Positions 1-9,044 of a stretch of DNA of 64,000 nt are shown piece after piece. The notes under the pieces were generated by a model. That model was given only the letters and a program-made list of their open reading frames with translations, was not told the DNA's origin and made no database searches. The DNA comes from Cytophagales bacterium CG12_big_fil_rev_8_21_14_0_65_40_12. Lineage in GTDB: Bacteria > Bacteroidota > Bacteroidia > Cytophagales > Cyclobacteriaceae. Numbering within the stretch: position 1 is the first letter of the stretch; the number at the start of each line of letters is the position of its first letter. A program made the translations under genes and the position numbers. The stretch lies in contig PCUU01000041.1 in the NCBI GenBank assembly GCA_002786855.1, positions 1 to 64,000 on the forward strand, read 5' to 3'.

Positions 1-653
1 AAAAGGCCCAGAAGAACTTAAAACGTGTTTTGGGGTCAGAAACGCTAGCTGAAGTGAGCACTTGGATGGATGAAGTTAAAGCGGATAGGAATTTCGACTA
101 TGCCAGCACATGGCACTATTGCACCATTCCCGAAGGAATGACTTACGAAACTGCACCAACGCAAGAAGGCGGAGATGTAATCTGGGCCATCGAGAAAATT
201 GTGAAAGAATTAAAGGCTGGCGGTTTAACGGCAGAACAAGAAGCCATCAATTTGAAATTCTTGGCACATTTGGTGGGCGATATTCACCAACCACTCCACG
301 TTGGAACGGGTGAAGACAAAGGTGGAAATGACGTAAAAGTCGAATGGTTTGGAAGCAAAACAAATTTGCATAGTGTTTGGGACAGCCGAATGATCGATTC
401 CAAGCAATACAGCTATACTGAATTTGCTGATTTGGTCAATCACCCCACAAAAGAACAAGTGAAATCGTGGCAAGCTGCAAGTGTTCGTGATTGGGCCATG
501 GAATCGATGACCTATAGAGACCAAGTGTATGATACGCCCGAGAACGGTCGTTTGGGCTATGAATACGCCTACAATTACTTCGATATAGTTGAGTTGAGAA
601 TAGCCCAGGCGGGTGTTAGATTGGCCGGTTTAGTCAATGAAATCTATAAATAG
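1..653 (+). CDS. S1/P1-type nuclease, 5' end cut by the window edge
   Basis: This is the C-terminal part of a zinc-dependent S1/P1 nuclease, an exported enzyme that cuts single-stranded DNA and RNA and removes 3' phosphates. The frame is open from the first complete codon at base 3, and the TTG at base 30 is internal. Family landmarks are present: a WMDEVK segment, HYCTIP, the central LAHLVGDIHQPLHVG block with its His and Asp zinc ligands followed by GGN, and NLHSVWDS with another His/Asp pair. The signal peptide and the N-terminal Trp ligand lie outside the window. It ends 87 bp before the next gene on the same strand. The family call is secure; the substrate is not known. Confidence 0.9.
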   Translation, partial: KAQKNLKRVLGSETLAEVSTWMDEVKADRNFDYASTWHYCTIPEGMTYETAPTQEGGDVIWAIEKIVKELKAGGLTAEQEAINLKFLAHLVGDIHQPLHVGTGEDKGGNDVKVEWFGSKTNLHSVWDSRMIDSKQYSYTEFADLVNHPTKEQVKSWQAASVRDWAMESMTYRDQVYDTPENGRLGYEYAYNYFDIVELRIAQAGVRLAGLVNEIYK

Positions 654-740
654 CTGCATATTCGGAAGTTGTTGAAGGCATTTAGCAATCGTGGAATAAG
701 CAGATTATTCTTTCTACATTAGATTGATAATCTCCTGTCG

Positions 741-1853
741 ATGAAACCGCTATTCTTCTTCTTACTTGTCTCTACATTTAATGCTGCAGCCCAATCAATT
801 GAATTCACCAATGGCAATGGGCGATTTATCCTAAGCACTGCTGAAGAACGTACTGCTTCTATTGGCATTGGCGATATTGATGGAGATGGAGATTTAGATG
901 TGATAGAAGCAAATGGTCGTCATTGGCCTGGACAAAATCGAGTATTCTTCAATAATGGATCTGGCATTTTTACGCTTTCACAACCATTAGACATTACTAG
1001 CGAAACGAGCTATGCCACAGAGTTGGCTGACCTTGATGGTGATGGAGATTTAGACGTGGCGGTCGGCAATGACAATGCTCCAAACATGCTCTATTTCAAC
1101 GATGGAAAAGGAAATTTCACACGTGGCAAATCCTTTGGAAAGCTTTATTCCCCTACAAGGAACATTACCCTAGGCGATCTTGATCAAGATGGCGATATAG
1201 ATATTTTGATCACCAACCGTGGTGATCAAAACGAAATTTGCTTGAATGACGGCAAAGGCAATTTTGACTCATCGATTGGCTTTGGAACAAGTGAAGACTC
1301 AACAATCGATGTTGAAATTGCTGATATTGATGGAGATGGGGATAATGATTTGATTCTGGCCAATCGGGATAAACAGCAAAACAGTATTTATCTCAATAAT
1401 GGTCAGCTTGATTTCTCTAAGAAGATCAACTTTGGTACAGGAAAAGATGAAACCCGATCTGTTGCTGTCGCAGATGTTGATTCAGACGGCCATTTGGATA
1501 TCATTACCGCCAATATTGGAGAACCAAATGTTATTTATTTTGGTAACGAAAAACTTGAATTCTCTCGCTCGATCACTTTTGATTCTAGTAAAGACCTATC
1601 CTACTCCATCGCCATCGCTGATTTCGACTTAGATGTTGACACAGACATTACAATAGCAAATGTTCAAGGCTTCAATACAGTCTTTATCAATGATAATAGA
1701 GGTAAAACCTGGACAAAAATCTTTATCAGCGGCAGAGATTTAAATAGTTATGATATCGTTACAGCGGACCTTAATGGCGATGGACGTCCTGATATCATCG
1801 AAGCCAATTCGGATGGAATCAACCCCTATCATTTCAATAGAAAGAAGAAGTAG
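741..1853 (+). CDS. Exported FG-GAP/VCBS repeat protein, seven-bladed beta-propeller
   Basis: A 370-residue protein with a signal peptide (cleavage near residue 17, after AAA). It carries seven calcium-binding loops of the DxDxDGxxD type, such as DIDGDGDLD, DLDGDGDLD, DIDGDGDND, DVDSDGHLD and DLNGDGRPD, spaced about 45-50 residues apart. This spacing fits one complete seven-bladed propeller and nothing else. The sixth loop, DFDLDVDTD, lacks the Gly and may bind calcium poorly. Such proteins are secreted or cell-surface scaffolds; binding partners cannot be read from the sequence. No C-terminal sorting domain is visible. The ATG at 741 is followed directly by the signal peptide, so the start is well supported. 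Confidence 0.85.
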   Translation: MKPLFFFLLVSTFNAAAQSIEFTNGNGRFILSTAEERTASIGIGDIDGDGDLDVIEANGRHWPGQNRVFFNNGSGIFTLSQPLDITSETSYATELADLDGDGDLDVAVGNDNAPNMLYFNDGKGNFTRGKSFGKLYSPTRNITLGDLDQDGDIDILITNRGDQNEICLNDGKGNFDSSIGFGTSEDSTIDVEIADIDGDGDNDLILANRDKQQNSIYLNNGQLDFSKKINFGTGKDETRSVAVADVDSDGHLDIITANIGEPNVIYFGNEKLEFSRSITFDSSKDLSYSIAIADFDLDVDTDITIANVQGFNTVFINDNRGKTWTKIFISGRDLNSYDIVTADLNGDGRPDIIEANSDGINPYHFNRKKK

Positions 1854-2009
1854 GCCATTTTCATAAGGAACTGAGCTATATCATCTTGAGATTTATTGAT
1901 TTTGATCTTCTGAAAAAGTCTATTAATGACAACATGAAGAGGTCATTATCCCAAGAGTTCAAATGGCAAATGCTGATAACGAACGAATTTAAATTGACCT
2001 AAAATAGAC

Positions 2010-2036
2010 AAGGCGATTTCCGTATGAAACCGCCTT
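2010..2036 (-). terminator. Hairpin downstream of the small exported protein gene
   Basis: AAGGCG/CGCCTT arms with further TTTC/GAAA pairing across one mismatch enclose a 5-base loop. On the minus strand the hairpin is followed by a moderately T-rich run. It lies 30 bases past the stop codon of the gene at 2066-2410, so it probably ends that transcript. Confidence 0.5.
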
Positions 2037-2065
2037 AATCAACCTTAAACTAAACTAAACTTCTA

Positions 2066-2410
2066 CTACCTACTGTTCAACCGATAGTAACAAGTATTAT
2101 CTACAACCGATAAGAAATCGGCTTGTCTGTATATCTTTAGTGCCTCTTCACTTAATTCACCCATTTTGCCTTGCAGTACTAAGCTTCCGTTCTCGTCAAA
2201 TACCTTAACGATATTGATGGGCTCTTCTTCGATCTCGATGCTTTCAAAATAAGCATCAATGTAAGCCTGAACCTCTTCAAGGTAGGCTTGATCTTCAATT
2301 TCTACAGGACTAAGTTTCGCTAGGGATTTTGCTTTGACCGAGGTAAGAATTGAGCCCACTAAAAGAAGGGCTATCAAAGCGATAATTTTGTTTTGACCAA
2401 TACTTTTCAT
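2066..2410 (-). CDS. Small exported protein of unknown function
   Basis: This 114-residue protein has an N-terminal signal peptide or membrane anchor (about residues 8-27, ending VKAKS). An acidic helical part follows (YLEEVQAYIDAYFESIEIEEE), then a short beta-rich stretch with a VFDENGSLVLQG motif. The C-terminal half contains one Cys. The VxDxxGxLVLQGK pattern resembles small Bacteroidetes exported proteins, but I do not recognise a named family. It stands alone: a hairpin follows it and the repeat-bearing spacer 2411-2996 precedes it. Confidence 0.6.
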   Translation of the reverse strand: MKSIGQNKIIALIALLLVGSILTSVKAKSLAKLSPVEIEDQAYLEEVQAYIDAYFESIEIEEEPINIVKVFDENGSLVLQGKMGELSEEALKIYRQADFLSVVDNTCYYRLNSR

Positions 2411-2631
2411 GTTGTTGTTTTGATATTTTGAGTAACCACCCGACCAAAGGCGGCTATTTAACCTTTATTGTTTTTGACCTTCCTGCTTTTAACCAATGTT
2501 GTGCCATATTTTTCAACATTCTATTTATCAAATAGTTAAGCACGTTATTTTGAAATGATCAACGCTAGAGCGTACGTTTTCGTGCACAAAAGTGAACACA
2601 ATCGAAACGCTGAGCGTTCTTGTGACTCTGA

Positions 2632-2955
2632 AAAATCCCTTTGCGCTACTCCGTGTGCTTTGCGGTAAAATTAAATGCGCAGCGCGTTTCTCACCTCAAA
2701 GGGCGCGAAGACCATAAAGTGGGTTGATGTCAAGTATCAACCTGTTCTTGTGTAGCTGAAAAAGACCTCTGCGAGGTGACTTCAATAACGATATTCTTCC
2801 TTAAACTCCTTTGCACTACTCTGTGTGCTTTGCGGTAAAATTAAATGCGCAGCGTGTTTCTCACCGCAAAGGGCGCGAAGACCATAAATTGGGTTGAGGT
2901 CAAGTATCAACCTGTTCTTGTGTAGCTGAAAAAGACCTCTGCGAGGTGACTTAAA
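2632..2955. repeat. Tandem repeat array A, about 1.9 units of 170 bp
   Basis: Two tandem units with a 170-bp period: TTGCGCTACT at 2641 recurs as TTGCACTACT at 2811, and the motif GAAAAAGACCTCTGCGAGG recurs from about 2757 and 2927. Each unit contains the 13-base dyad ACCTCTGCGAGGT and a longer inverted repeat built on TTTGCGG and CCGCAAA. The array is a diverged relative of array B at 8211-9030, in the same orientation, and the two flank the sigma/FecR/receptor genes and the lipoprotein gene. The rest of the gene-free stretch 2411-2996 shows no open frame or recognised RNA. Confidence 0.85.
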
Positions 2956-2996
2956 TAAAGAGTATTGGAGTGACTTGATACTTCAAAAATGACTGA

Positions 2997-5486
2997 TTAA
3001 AATCTAAAATTGGCGTAAATGGTGGGTGTGAATGGAATGCCGACAGTGTTCAAAATACCTCCATCTGGTACATTGATGGATTGATTGAGCCTGACATTTT
3101 CGTTATTGAAGATGTTCAAAAGAGAAACGCCCGTTTCTACCCCAAAGGCTTTTAAATCGAATTGATATTGCGCAACAAAGTCAGTTCTTAAATAAGTGTT
3201 GTTCAAGTTACGATTGCGGTCGATAGTGCGGTTATCAAAGCCCGAGCCATAGACATTGGTGACAGACAATTTAAATGGGCTAAAATTGAAAACAGCTGCT
3301 GCCTTCAATTCATGCCGTTGGTTTTGAGGCGCTGGACGATAATTAGATGTTCTTCCCCGCTCGGTGAATCGCTCTTCTACTTTGGCCAATGAATACGAAA
3401 CCCAAAACTGGTGTCTATTGACCTGCTTTTTCGCAAAAATATCAAGGCCTTGTGCTTTCGCTTCGCCCTCGATAAATTGAGATTCTCCTCTCCTGTTCAA
3501 TGCATATCGACTGAAACCGCTGGACAATTTATAATAGGCCTGAGCACTGAATTCGAAGCTTTTTCCTTGATAGCCCAGTCCTAAAACATTGTGGGTAGAT
3601 GATAAAACAGGAACGTTTACCCCATCTGCTACTTGCCATATATCCGATCGGTTGTCAATTTCATCTATGATCGCATTTCTAGAAATAAATTGATTGTAAA
3701 TCCCCCAGCTAAAGTTCACGTTCCATCGCTTTGAGAGGTCAAACCTTCCGTTCAATCTAGGTTGAAAATAGGTTTTACTTCCATTGAGAGGAATATCTGC
3801 TTTAAGTCCAGCTTCTATCGCAAAATGTGGTGAAAAAACAATGCGGTCTGTCGCATAAAGAGAAATGCGGCTTAAGGCTTCGCTCGAATTATCTCTCAAT
3901 CTGCCGCGATCACTTGATTGAAAGTTCGTTTTGTTATTGATTAACTCACCGCTAATCTGGAGCTGATTGCCACGAGTAGCGGCAAAGCTATGGGTTAATT
4001 TGGTTCTGTATTCACTGATAGGATTTGTCCAAATTTCGCTTCTTAGGTTCCTTACCTCGCCTGTATTATTAAAGTCTAAAAAGTAATTGGTAGTCAACTC
4101 TGGTCGATATTCGCTTTGAGAAAAGATCAAAGATGATAATCCACCTTGGTTCCAATTCTTGACATATTTCAAAGAAACCCCGTTTTGTACCGAATTGACA
4201 TTAACATCTTGAAGTATGTCATTTTGCCTACCAACATTTTGCTGGCCTTGGTAATCATCTTTACTAAATATAGTACTGATTTCGAGCCTATCAGCATTTT
4301 TAAAAAGCGTATTGAACTTTAGATGAAGATCGCTGTAGTTGTATTTTGGAACAATAAGGGTGGTATCTTCTTCAAAACCAGCGGAGAGGCTAAACGATTC
4401 GAAAAGGGTTTTCCTACCTGCAATTTGCAATGTGGAAGTCTTTTTGAACATTGGCACATTCAAATAAGCGCTGCCCAATTGGTTGGTGAGGCTGGCCCTT
4501 GCGTCTACTTGATTGGGATTGCCGGCCTTCCCATCGATCAGTACCACACCGCCAATTCTATCTCCATAAGCCGCACTATATCCCCCTTTATATACCTCTA
4601 CATTCTTCACCATATAAGGATTTACCCTGCCCATGTCATCATTAATCCCCCAACTATTGAAAAGGCTGATTCCATCGTAAGTCACGTGGTTTTGGCCAGC
4701 ATATGAACCCCAAATCACAAAATCGGCAATGGACTCACCGGCAGCCATAATTCCTGGATAAAGCCGAAGATTATTGAAAATCAGGTTATTGCTAAGGCCT
4801 GGTATTAGGCTATTATTGATATCATTGAATTGCATATAGCCAGCTTTTGCGCCTACATTCGTTACCGAAAACTCATCCCTTCTGCCCACTACCTCTATGG
4901 TTGAAAGCTCTACCGATTTAGGTGTCAACGTCACAATAAGGTTATTGCCTGGAGATAGCTCAGCTTCAACGATTTCAAAACCCAAACTTCTGAATTCTAC
5001 ATTTTCTTTTGTAGCGGTTGATCTAAAGGAAAAACGCCCATTTTCATCGGAAATAAGGCTTTGATCTGTCAGTTTCAAGGAGGTAAAAGGCAGAGGTTCC
5101 TCTGTGGATCGTTCTACAATGACACCTTGGTACAAATAGAGCACTGGGCTAGGTGCTTTGTTTCTGGCCTTGTCTTCATCCAAGATTTTTGCTACCTCCT
5201 TGGTTCGAAAAGTATAGACCTTCCCTATTTTAACCATGGTGAGCTTACAGGCTTCTGCCAAAGCGGTCAGCGCCAAATCCATACTGTCGAATTCCTTGTT
5301 CATAGAAATAAGGCAGCTATTCGCCAAACTGGCATTCACCGAAATTTGAATCCCATATTGATCATTAAGATCGAGCAGAATTTCATTCAGTGGTTCGCCT
5401 TTGTAGTTGATTGTGATCGATTGCGCTCTTGTTTGCACTGAAAAGCACAAAAGGAAAAGCAGGCCGAAGTAAATTCTGGTTTTCAA
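2997..5486 (-). CDS. TonB-dependent outer-membrane receptor with signalling (STN) domain
   Basis: An 829-residue outer-membrane transporter of the FecA signalling type. A signal peptide (residues 1-22) leads into an STN/secretin-TonB N-terminal domain (about 24-95). A carboxypeptidase-regulatory-like domain follows (about 118-190), then the plug (about 215-320) and a 22-strand barrel ending in NFRF, with the terminal Phe read by the BAM machinery. It is the last gene of an operon with an ECF sigma factor and a FecR anti-sigma factor, 7 bp after fecR. The STN domain is what touches FecR in known systems, so ligand binding here probably activates the sigma factor. No SusD-like partner is next to it, so a small ligand such as a siderophore or peptide is as likely as a glycan. 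Confidence 0.9.
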   Translation of the reverse strand: MKTRIYFGLLFLLCFSVQTRAQSITINYKGEPLNEILLDLNDQYGIQISVNASLANSCLISMNKEFDSMDLALTALAEACKLTMVKIGKVYTFRTKEVAKILDEDKARNKAPSPVLYLYQGVIVERSTEEPLPFTSLKLTDQSLISDENGRFSFRSTATKENVEFRSLGFEIVEAELSPGNNLIVTLTPKSVELSTIEVVGRRDEFSVTNVGAKAGYMQFNDINNSLIPGLSNNLIFNNLRLYPGIMAAGESIADFVIWGSYAGQNHVTYDGISLFNSWGINDDMGRVNPYMVKNVEVYKGGYSAAYGDRIGGVVLIDGKAGNPNQVDARASLTNQLGSAYLNVPMFKKTSTLQIAGRKTLFESFSLSAGFEEDTTLIVPKYNYSDLHLKFNTLFKNADRLEISTIFSKDDYQGQQNVGRQNDILQDVNVNSVQNGVSLKYVKNWNQGGLSSLIFSQSEYRPELTTNYFLDFNNTGEVRNLRSEIWTNPISEYRTKLTHSFAATRGNQLQISGELINNKTNFQSSDRGRLRDNSSEALSRISLYATDRIVFSPHFAIEAGLKADIPLNGSKTYFQPRLNGRFDLSKRWNVNFSWGIYNQFISRNAIIDEIDNRSDIWQVADGVNVPVLSSTHNVLGLGYQGKSFEFSAQAYYKLSSGFSRYALNRRGESQFIEGEAKAQGLDIFAKKQVNRHQFWVSYSLAKVEERFTERGRTSNYRPAPQNQRHELKAAAVFNFSPFKLSVTNVYGSGFDNRTIDRNRNLNNTYLRTDFVAQYQFDLKAFGVETGVSLLNIFNNENVRLNQSINVPDGGILNTVGIPFTPTIYANFRF

Positions 5487-5493
5487 GACGTCT

Positions 5494-6375
5494 TTACTTC
5501 TTTTTGATAAGGTATGAACCGTCCGTTTTTCTCTCGAAAGTCAAATCAAAACCTAAGCAAATGATTTGCAGCGCATCTTCCAAACGCTCTGGACGCTCAA
5601 AAATACCTGTATAGTTCTCTGTGGCGATCGATTGGTCTTCCATCTGAATTTTGACGTCATATTGACGTTCCAAATCAGAAAACACTTTGGCAAAAGGCGT
5701 GGTGTTGTACATGAACTGGCCGCGTCTCCATGCTAAAATCGTGCTTGACTGCACTACTTCGGTAGACTTGACAACTTTATCAGCTTTGATTTCGGCAAAT
5801 TCGCCAGGTAAAAGAATGACCTTAGCCAATTGACTATCGCTCACTTGCACCTTGCCCGATTCGCAAAACACTTCGTAGGCATTGCCACGTGCGTAAATAT
5901 TGAATTTTGTTCCTAAAACTTGGGTTGAACCCAATTTAGAAATTACGGTAAAGCGCTCTCCCTTTTCAACTTCAAAAAAAGCTTCGCCTTCTAAACCAAC
6001 CTCACGATTAAATCTCCACCAATATGGATTGTAATGTATGCCAGATACTGCATTTAAATGAACAATTGATCCGTCAGGCAAGGTGTGGCTGCTTAATTCG
6101 CCTGCGCCAACTTCTACGGTTTTGGTATATAATCTGGCAAAAAGGCCAAATGTTAAAAATAGAATGATCGAAGCTGCAATGCTGTAAGAAATCCAGCTGA
6201 TCGACTTTACCTTTTTAGGAGCTATGATGGCTTCTGCTACGGTTGGAGCTTCGCCCATCATTCCTTCCAACTCAGACCAAACATCGGCTTTGGACTTTTT
6301 ATAAGAAAGTTCAAGCTTAGAAAAGAGTTGCTCTTCTGCTGAATTTGAATCCTTATTTATGTTTTTATCTGCCAT
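5494..6375 (-). CDS. FecR-family anti-sigma factor
   Basis: A 293-residue inner-membrane signal transducer. The cytoplasmic N-terminus (1-59) would bind the sigma factor, and one membrane helix spans about residues 60-82. The periplasmic FecR domain (about 88-185) contains LPDGSIVHLNAVSGI and GEAFFEVEKGE, and a C-terminal DUF4974-like domain (about 225-293) follows. Its start overlaps the sigma-factor gene by 11 bp, which suggests translational coupling. It relays receptor occupancy to the sigma factor. Confidence 0.92.
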   Translation of the reverse strand: MADKNINKDSNSAEEQLFSKLELSYKKSKADVWSELEGMMGEAPTVAEAIIAPKKVKSISWISYSIAASIILFLTFGLFARLYTKTVEVGAGELSSHTLPDGSIVHLNAVSGIHYNPYWWRFNREVGLEGEAFFEVEKGERFTVISKLGSTQVLGTKFNIYARGNAYEVFCESGKVQVSDSQLAKVILLPGEFAEIKADKVVKSTEVVQSSTILAWRRGQFMYNTTPFAKVFSDLERQYDVKIQMEDQSIATENYTGIFERPERLEDALQIICLGFDLTFERKTDGSYLIKKK

Positions 6376-6928
6376 GACCCAATATGTTTCGTAATTCCTG
6401 AATCGCTAGGTTCATCCGTTTTTCTACTGCTTTTACCGAGACTTCAAGCCTTTCGGAGATTTCTTGATAGGTTAAACTTTCCATTCTACTCATCAAAAAA
6501 ACCACCCTTCTTTTCTCTGGCATTATGGCCAGTGCCTTCTCGTAATTGTCTTTCAACTCTTGATAATTGAGTTGCTCTTCTGTATCGTTGCTTTCAACCT
6601 TAAAGTTAAAATTCAATCTGTATTTGCCCTCTGACTGTGTTTTTCGATAATGCGAAATCCATAAGTCTTTGGCTATTTTGTAAAGCAATGCTTTGGTTTT
6701 GTTGCCTTCAAATTCCAATTGCTTTTCCCAAACCTTCACAAAAGTTTCTTGCACAATGTCGGTGGCCAAATCGGTATCACAGCAGCGGTAGCTGATGTAG
6801 TTTCTTAGCTCATCAAACCAGAGGTCAAAACATCCTTTAAATTGTTCCCTTGTCAAAATGAGACGATTTATGTTGGTAAGTTGAATAAGCATGACATCCG
6901 GCCCAGACATCATGCTTATAATATTCAT
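6365..6928 (-). CDS. ECF RNA polymerase sigma factor (FecI-like)
   Basis: A 187-residue group IV sigma factor. Region 2 includes DLATDIVQETFVKVWEKQ, and region 4 carries a helix-turn-helix around SLTYQEISERLEVSVKAVEKR. Several in-frame Met codons occur in the first 13 residues and no ribosome-binding sequence decides between them. Met13 would also give a complete region 2, so the real start may be up to 36 bases downstream. It is the first gene of the sigma/FecR/receptor operon and is expected to drive transcription of the operon or of remote targets. Confidence 0.9.
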   Translation of the reverse strand: MNIISMMSGPDVMLIQLTNINRLILTREQFKGCFDLWFDELRNYISYRCCDTDLATDIVQETFVKVWEKQLEFEGNKTKALLYKIAKDLWISHYRKTQSEGKYRLNFNFKVESNDTEEQLNYQELKDNYEKALAIMPEKRRVVFLMSRMESLTYQEISERLEVSVKAVEKRMNLAIQELRNILGHGR

Positions 6929-6990
6929 CTAAGAAAACAAAATCTGGCCTTAGATTCAATTGATTCCGAACTTATCGGCCATTACCTTTT

Positions 6991-7104
6991 AACCTGAACT
7001 CTCCAAAAGTTCTTATTCCTATTTCAAGTAGGCCTTTTACCTCTGAAAGCCTAAGAACATCCACTTTTGGAGAAGTTTTCAACTCTTTAAGTCGAACTCA
7101 GGTT
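6991..7104 (-). terminator. Nested long inverted-repeat structure after the lipoprotein gene
   Basis: Several inverted pairs nest inside one another: AACCTGA (6991) with TCAGGTT (7098), TCTCCAAAAG (7000) with CTTTTGGAGA (7064), then TTCTTA with TAAGAA, and an inner AGGC..GCCT stem. The structure starts at the stop codon of the lipoprotein gene and ends upstream of the sigma-factor gene on the same strand. It probably separates the two transcripts. It has no strong T run, so it could instead be a processed or regulatory RNA structure. Confidence 0.5.
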
Positions 7105-7974
7105 TTAGCATCCCTCTTTGGCTGCTTTCAATTCTTCTTCGCTGTTGATTGTTACTGAAGTTCCATCTTCATAAGTAATCTCGATTGGAAAAACTACAGT
7201 CGGCTTATCCTCAGCATCTGGATTTTCTTCGTACCAAGCTCGGATTTGTCTTCTGTCTTCCCTAGAGTTCAAAATGATCTCTGAAGCATCTGGCATAATC
7301 ACGGTGATTGGATACACCAATTCGAAACACTTGCCTCTTGATCTGTCTTCTTGGCAAAGACCGCGGGCATCTTGCAATTCTTCCATGTTATTGATGGTCA
7401 TGATTTCTCCACCAAAGCTGATATCCAATGGAAATACAAAGTCAGGGCGTTCTCTATTATCAGGGTTTGCTTGGTACCAATCTCTAACTTGTGAGAAAGC
7501 ACCTAAACTGTCGAGTATAAATACAGTTCCATCAGGCACGGTCAATGAAATTGGGAAAACAAAGTCAAAGCAATCTCTTTGTTGTGGACCTCTTCTTTTG
7601 TGTCCTCTTCCGTCTCTTCTTTGTCTTCGGGTGCTATCACCTGCATTTAACTCACGACCAGTAATGTCAAAAAATGCCGATTCAGATTCCCCTACTCTTG
7701 AGCCTCTTTCTCTGATCAAGGTTACCTGAAAACCCAAAGAGGCAGCGACTTGGGCATTGGCCACAAAGCTTTCTGCGAAATCATTGGTGACCACATTCAC
7801 AGCACTACCGGGCAGCTCGTTGGCATCAATATTTGCTTTGCTTGCCGCTTGGATGGCTGCGATCAATTCAGTGTCGGTAAGAGTTGGGTTGGTGCCTTCT
7901 TCTTTGCAAGAGTACAATAAAGTAAATGCCATAAGGATGGCCATAAATGCGCTTACTAGTTTTAACTTTTTCAT
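7105..7974 (-). CDS. Lipoprotein with two Cys-bracketed tandem domains
   Basis: I chose the Met at 7974, because it directly precedes a lipoprotein signal (MKKLKLVSAF.., lipobox LYSC, Cys23); a frame that extends 45 bp further upstream would spoil it. The mature 289-residue protein has a helical segment (30-85), an Arg-rich linker (115-133) and two homologous domains, Cys135-Cys207 and Cys216-Cys289. Each domain begins and ends with Cys and holds two half-repeats of the F/V-V-F/Y-P-I/L type (near 138, 179, 219 and 260), a [RK]xWYxxNPD helix and a TINxxEEL turn. The paired Cys residues suggest one disulfide per domain. Function is unknown. It lies upstream of the sigma-factor operon on the same strand but is separated from it by a large inverted-repeat structure. 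Confidence 0.75.
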   Translation of the reverse strand: MKKLKLVSAFMAILMAFTLLYSCKEEGTNPTLTDTELIAAIQAASKANIDANELPGSAVNVVTNDFAESFVANAQVAASLGFQVTLIRERGSRVGESESAFFDITGRELNAGDSTRRQRRDGRGHKRRGPQQRDCFDFVFPISLTVPDGTVFILDSLGAFSQVRDWYQANPDNRERPDFVFPLDISFGGEIMTINNMEELQDARGLCQEDRSRGKCFELVYPITVIMPDASEIILNSREDRRQIRAWYEENPDAEDKPTVVFPIEITYEDGTSVTINSEEELKAAKEGC

Positions 7975-8210
7975 TTTTTTATCTTTTAGAGATGAATCAT
8001 TTACCCCTACACCGCACAACTCGAGCAGTACCCTACTTTTTATTTTAAAGTTTTTTAAGGAAAGAAAAAAATGGCCTTGGGAGGCCTTGAGAGTGGTTTG
8101 TTAAGTTTGAAAATTTTCATGAGAAATGGTTTATCAAAACACAGATTCCTCATTTTAAGTCATTTCGAAGAAATCTTTTCACGTTCTGCAATAAATATGA
8201 CTTGTGTTTA

Positions 8211-9030
8211 CTGAAAAAGACCTCTGCGAGGTGACTTAAATGGAGAATGTTATTCTAATAACTCCTTTGCGTTACTCTGAGTCCTTTGCGGTAAAACTAA
8301 ATGCGGTGAATCCTTTTTAACCGCAAAGGACGCGAAGGCCATAAAGTGGGTCGGAATCAATAATCAACCTGTTCTTATGCTACTGAAAAAGACCTCTGCG
8401 GGATGACTTAAATAACGATATTCCTCCTTAAACACCTTTGCGTTGCTCTGTGTGCTTTGCGGTAAAACTCAATGTGGTGACTCCTTTTTAACCGCAAAGG
8501 ACGCGAAGGCCACAAAGTGGGTCGGAATCAATAATCAACCTGTTCTTATGCTACTGAAAAAGACCTCTGCGAGGTGACTTAAATGGAGAATGCTATTCTA
8601 ATAACTCCTTTGCATTACTCTGAGTCCTTTGCGGTAAAGCTCAATGCGGTGACCGCTTTTTAACCGCAAAGGACGCGAAGGCCACAAAGTGGGTCGGAAT
8701 CAATAATCAACCTGTTCTTATGCTACTGAAAAAGACTTCTGCGAGGTGACTTAAATAACGATATTCTTGCTTAAACCCTTTGCGTTGCTCTGTGTGCTTT
8801 GCGGTAAAGCTCAATGCGGTGACTCCTTTTTAACCGCAAAGGACGCGAAGGCCACAAAGTGGGCCAGAATCAATAATCAACCTGTTCTTATGCTACTGAA
8901 AAAGACCTCTGCGAGGTGACTTAAATGGAGAATGTTATTCTAATAACTCCTTTGCGTTACTCTGAGTCCATTGCGGTAAAGCTCAATGCGGTGGTGACTC
9001 CTTTTTAACCGCAAAGGACGCGAAGACTGC
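8211..9030. repeat. Tandem repeat array B, five 171-bp units with alternating A/B types
   Basis: The conserved motif CTGAAAAAGACCTCTGCGAG starts at 8211 and recurs, with small changes, at 8383, 8554, 8726 and 8896, giving spacings of 170-172 bp. Units 1, 3 and 5 share a TGGAGAATGTTATT-type insert and GAGTCC, while units 2 and 4 share TAACGATATTC and TGTGTGC. The array is therefore a dimeric higher-order repeat of about 342 bp. Each unit contains the dyad ACCTCTGCGAGGT and a stem of TTTGCGGTAAAA with TTTTTAACCGCAAA. The array fills most of the gene-free stretch 7975-9044; 7975-8210 shows only AT-rich sequence upstream of the lipoprotein gene. Confidence 0.9.
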
Positions 9031-9044
9031 AATGGTGTAAGAAC

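Noticed and set aside
4323-4706. Long frame on the opposite strand of the receptor gene
   Set aside because: It lies inside a well-supported receptor gene and has no family features; it is a shadow frame.
7975-8019. Longer N-terminus for the repeat lipoprotein
   Set aside because: It would add 15 residues ahead of a clear lipoprotein signal peptide.
8211-9030. CRISPR-like periodic repeats
   Set aside because: Units are about 171 bp and contiguous with no unique spacers, and no cas gene is near.
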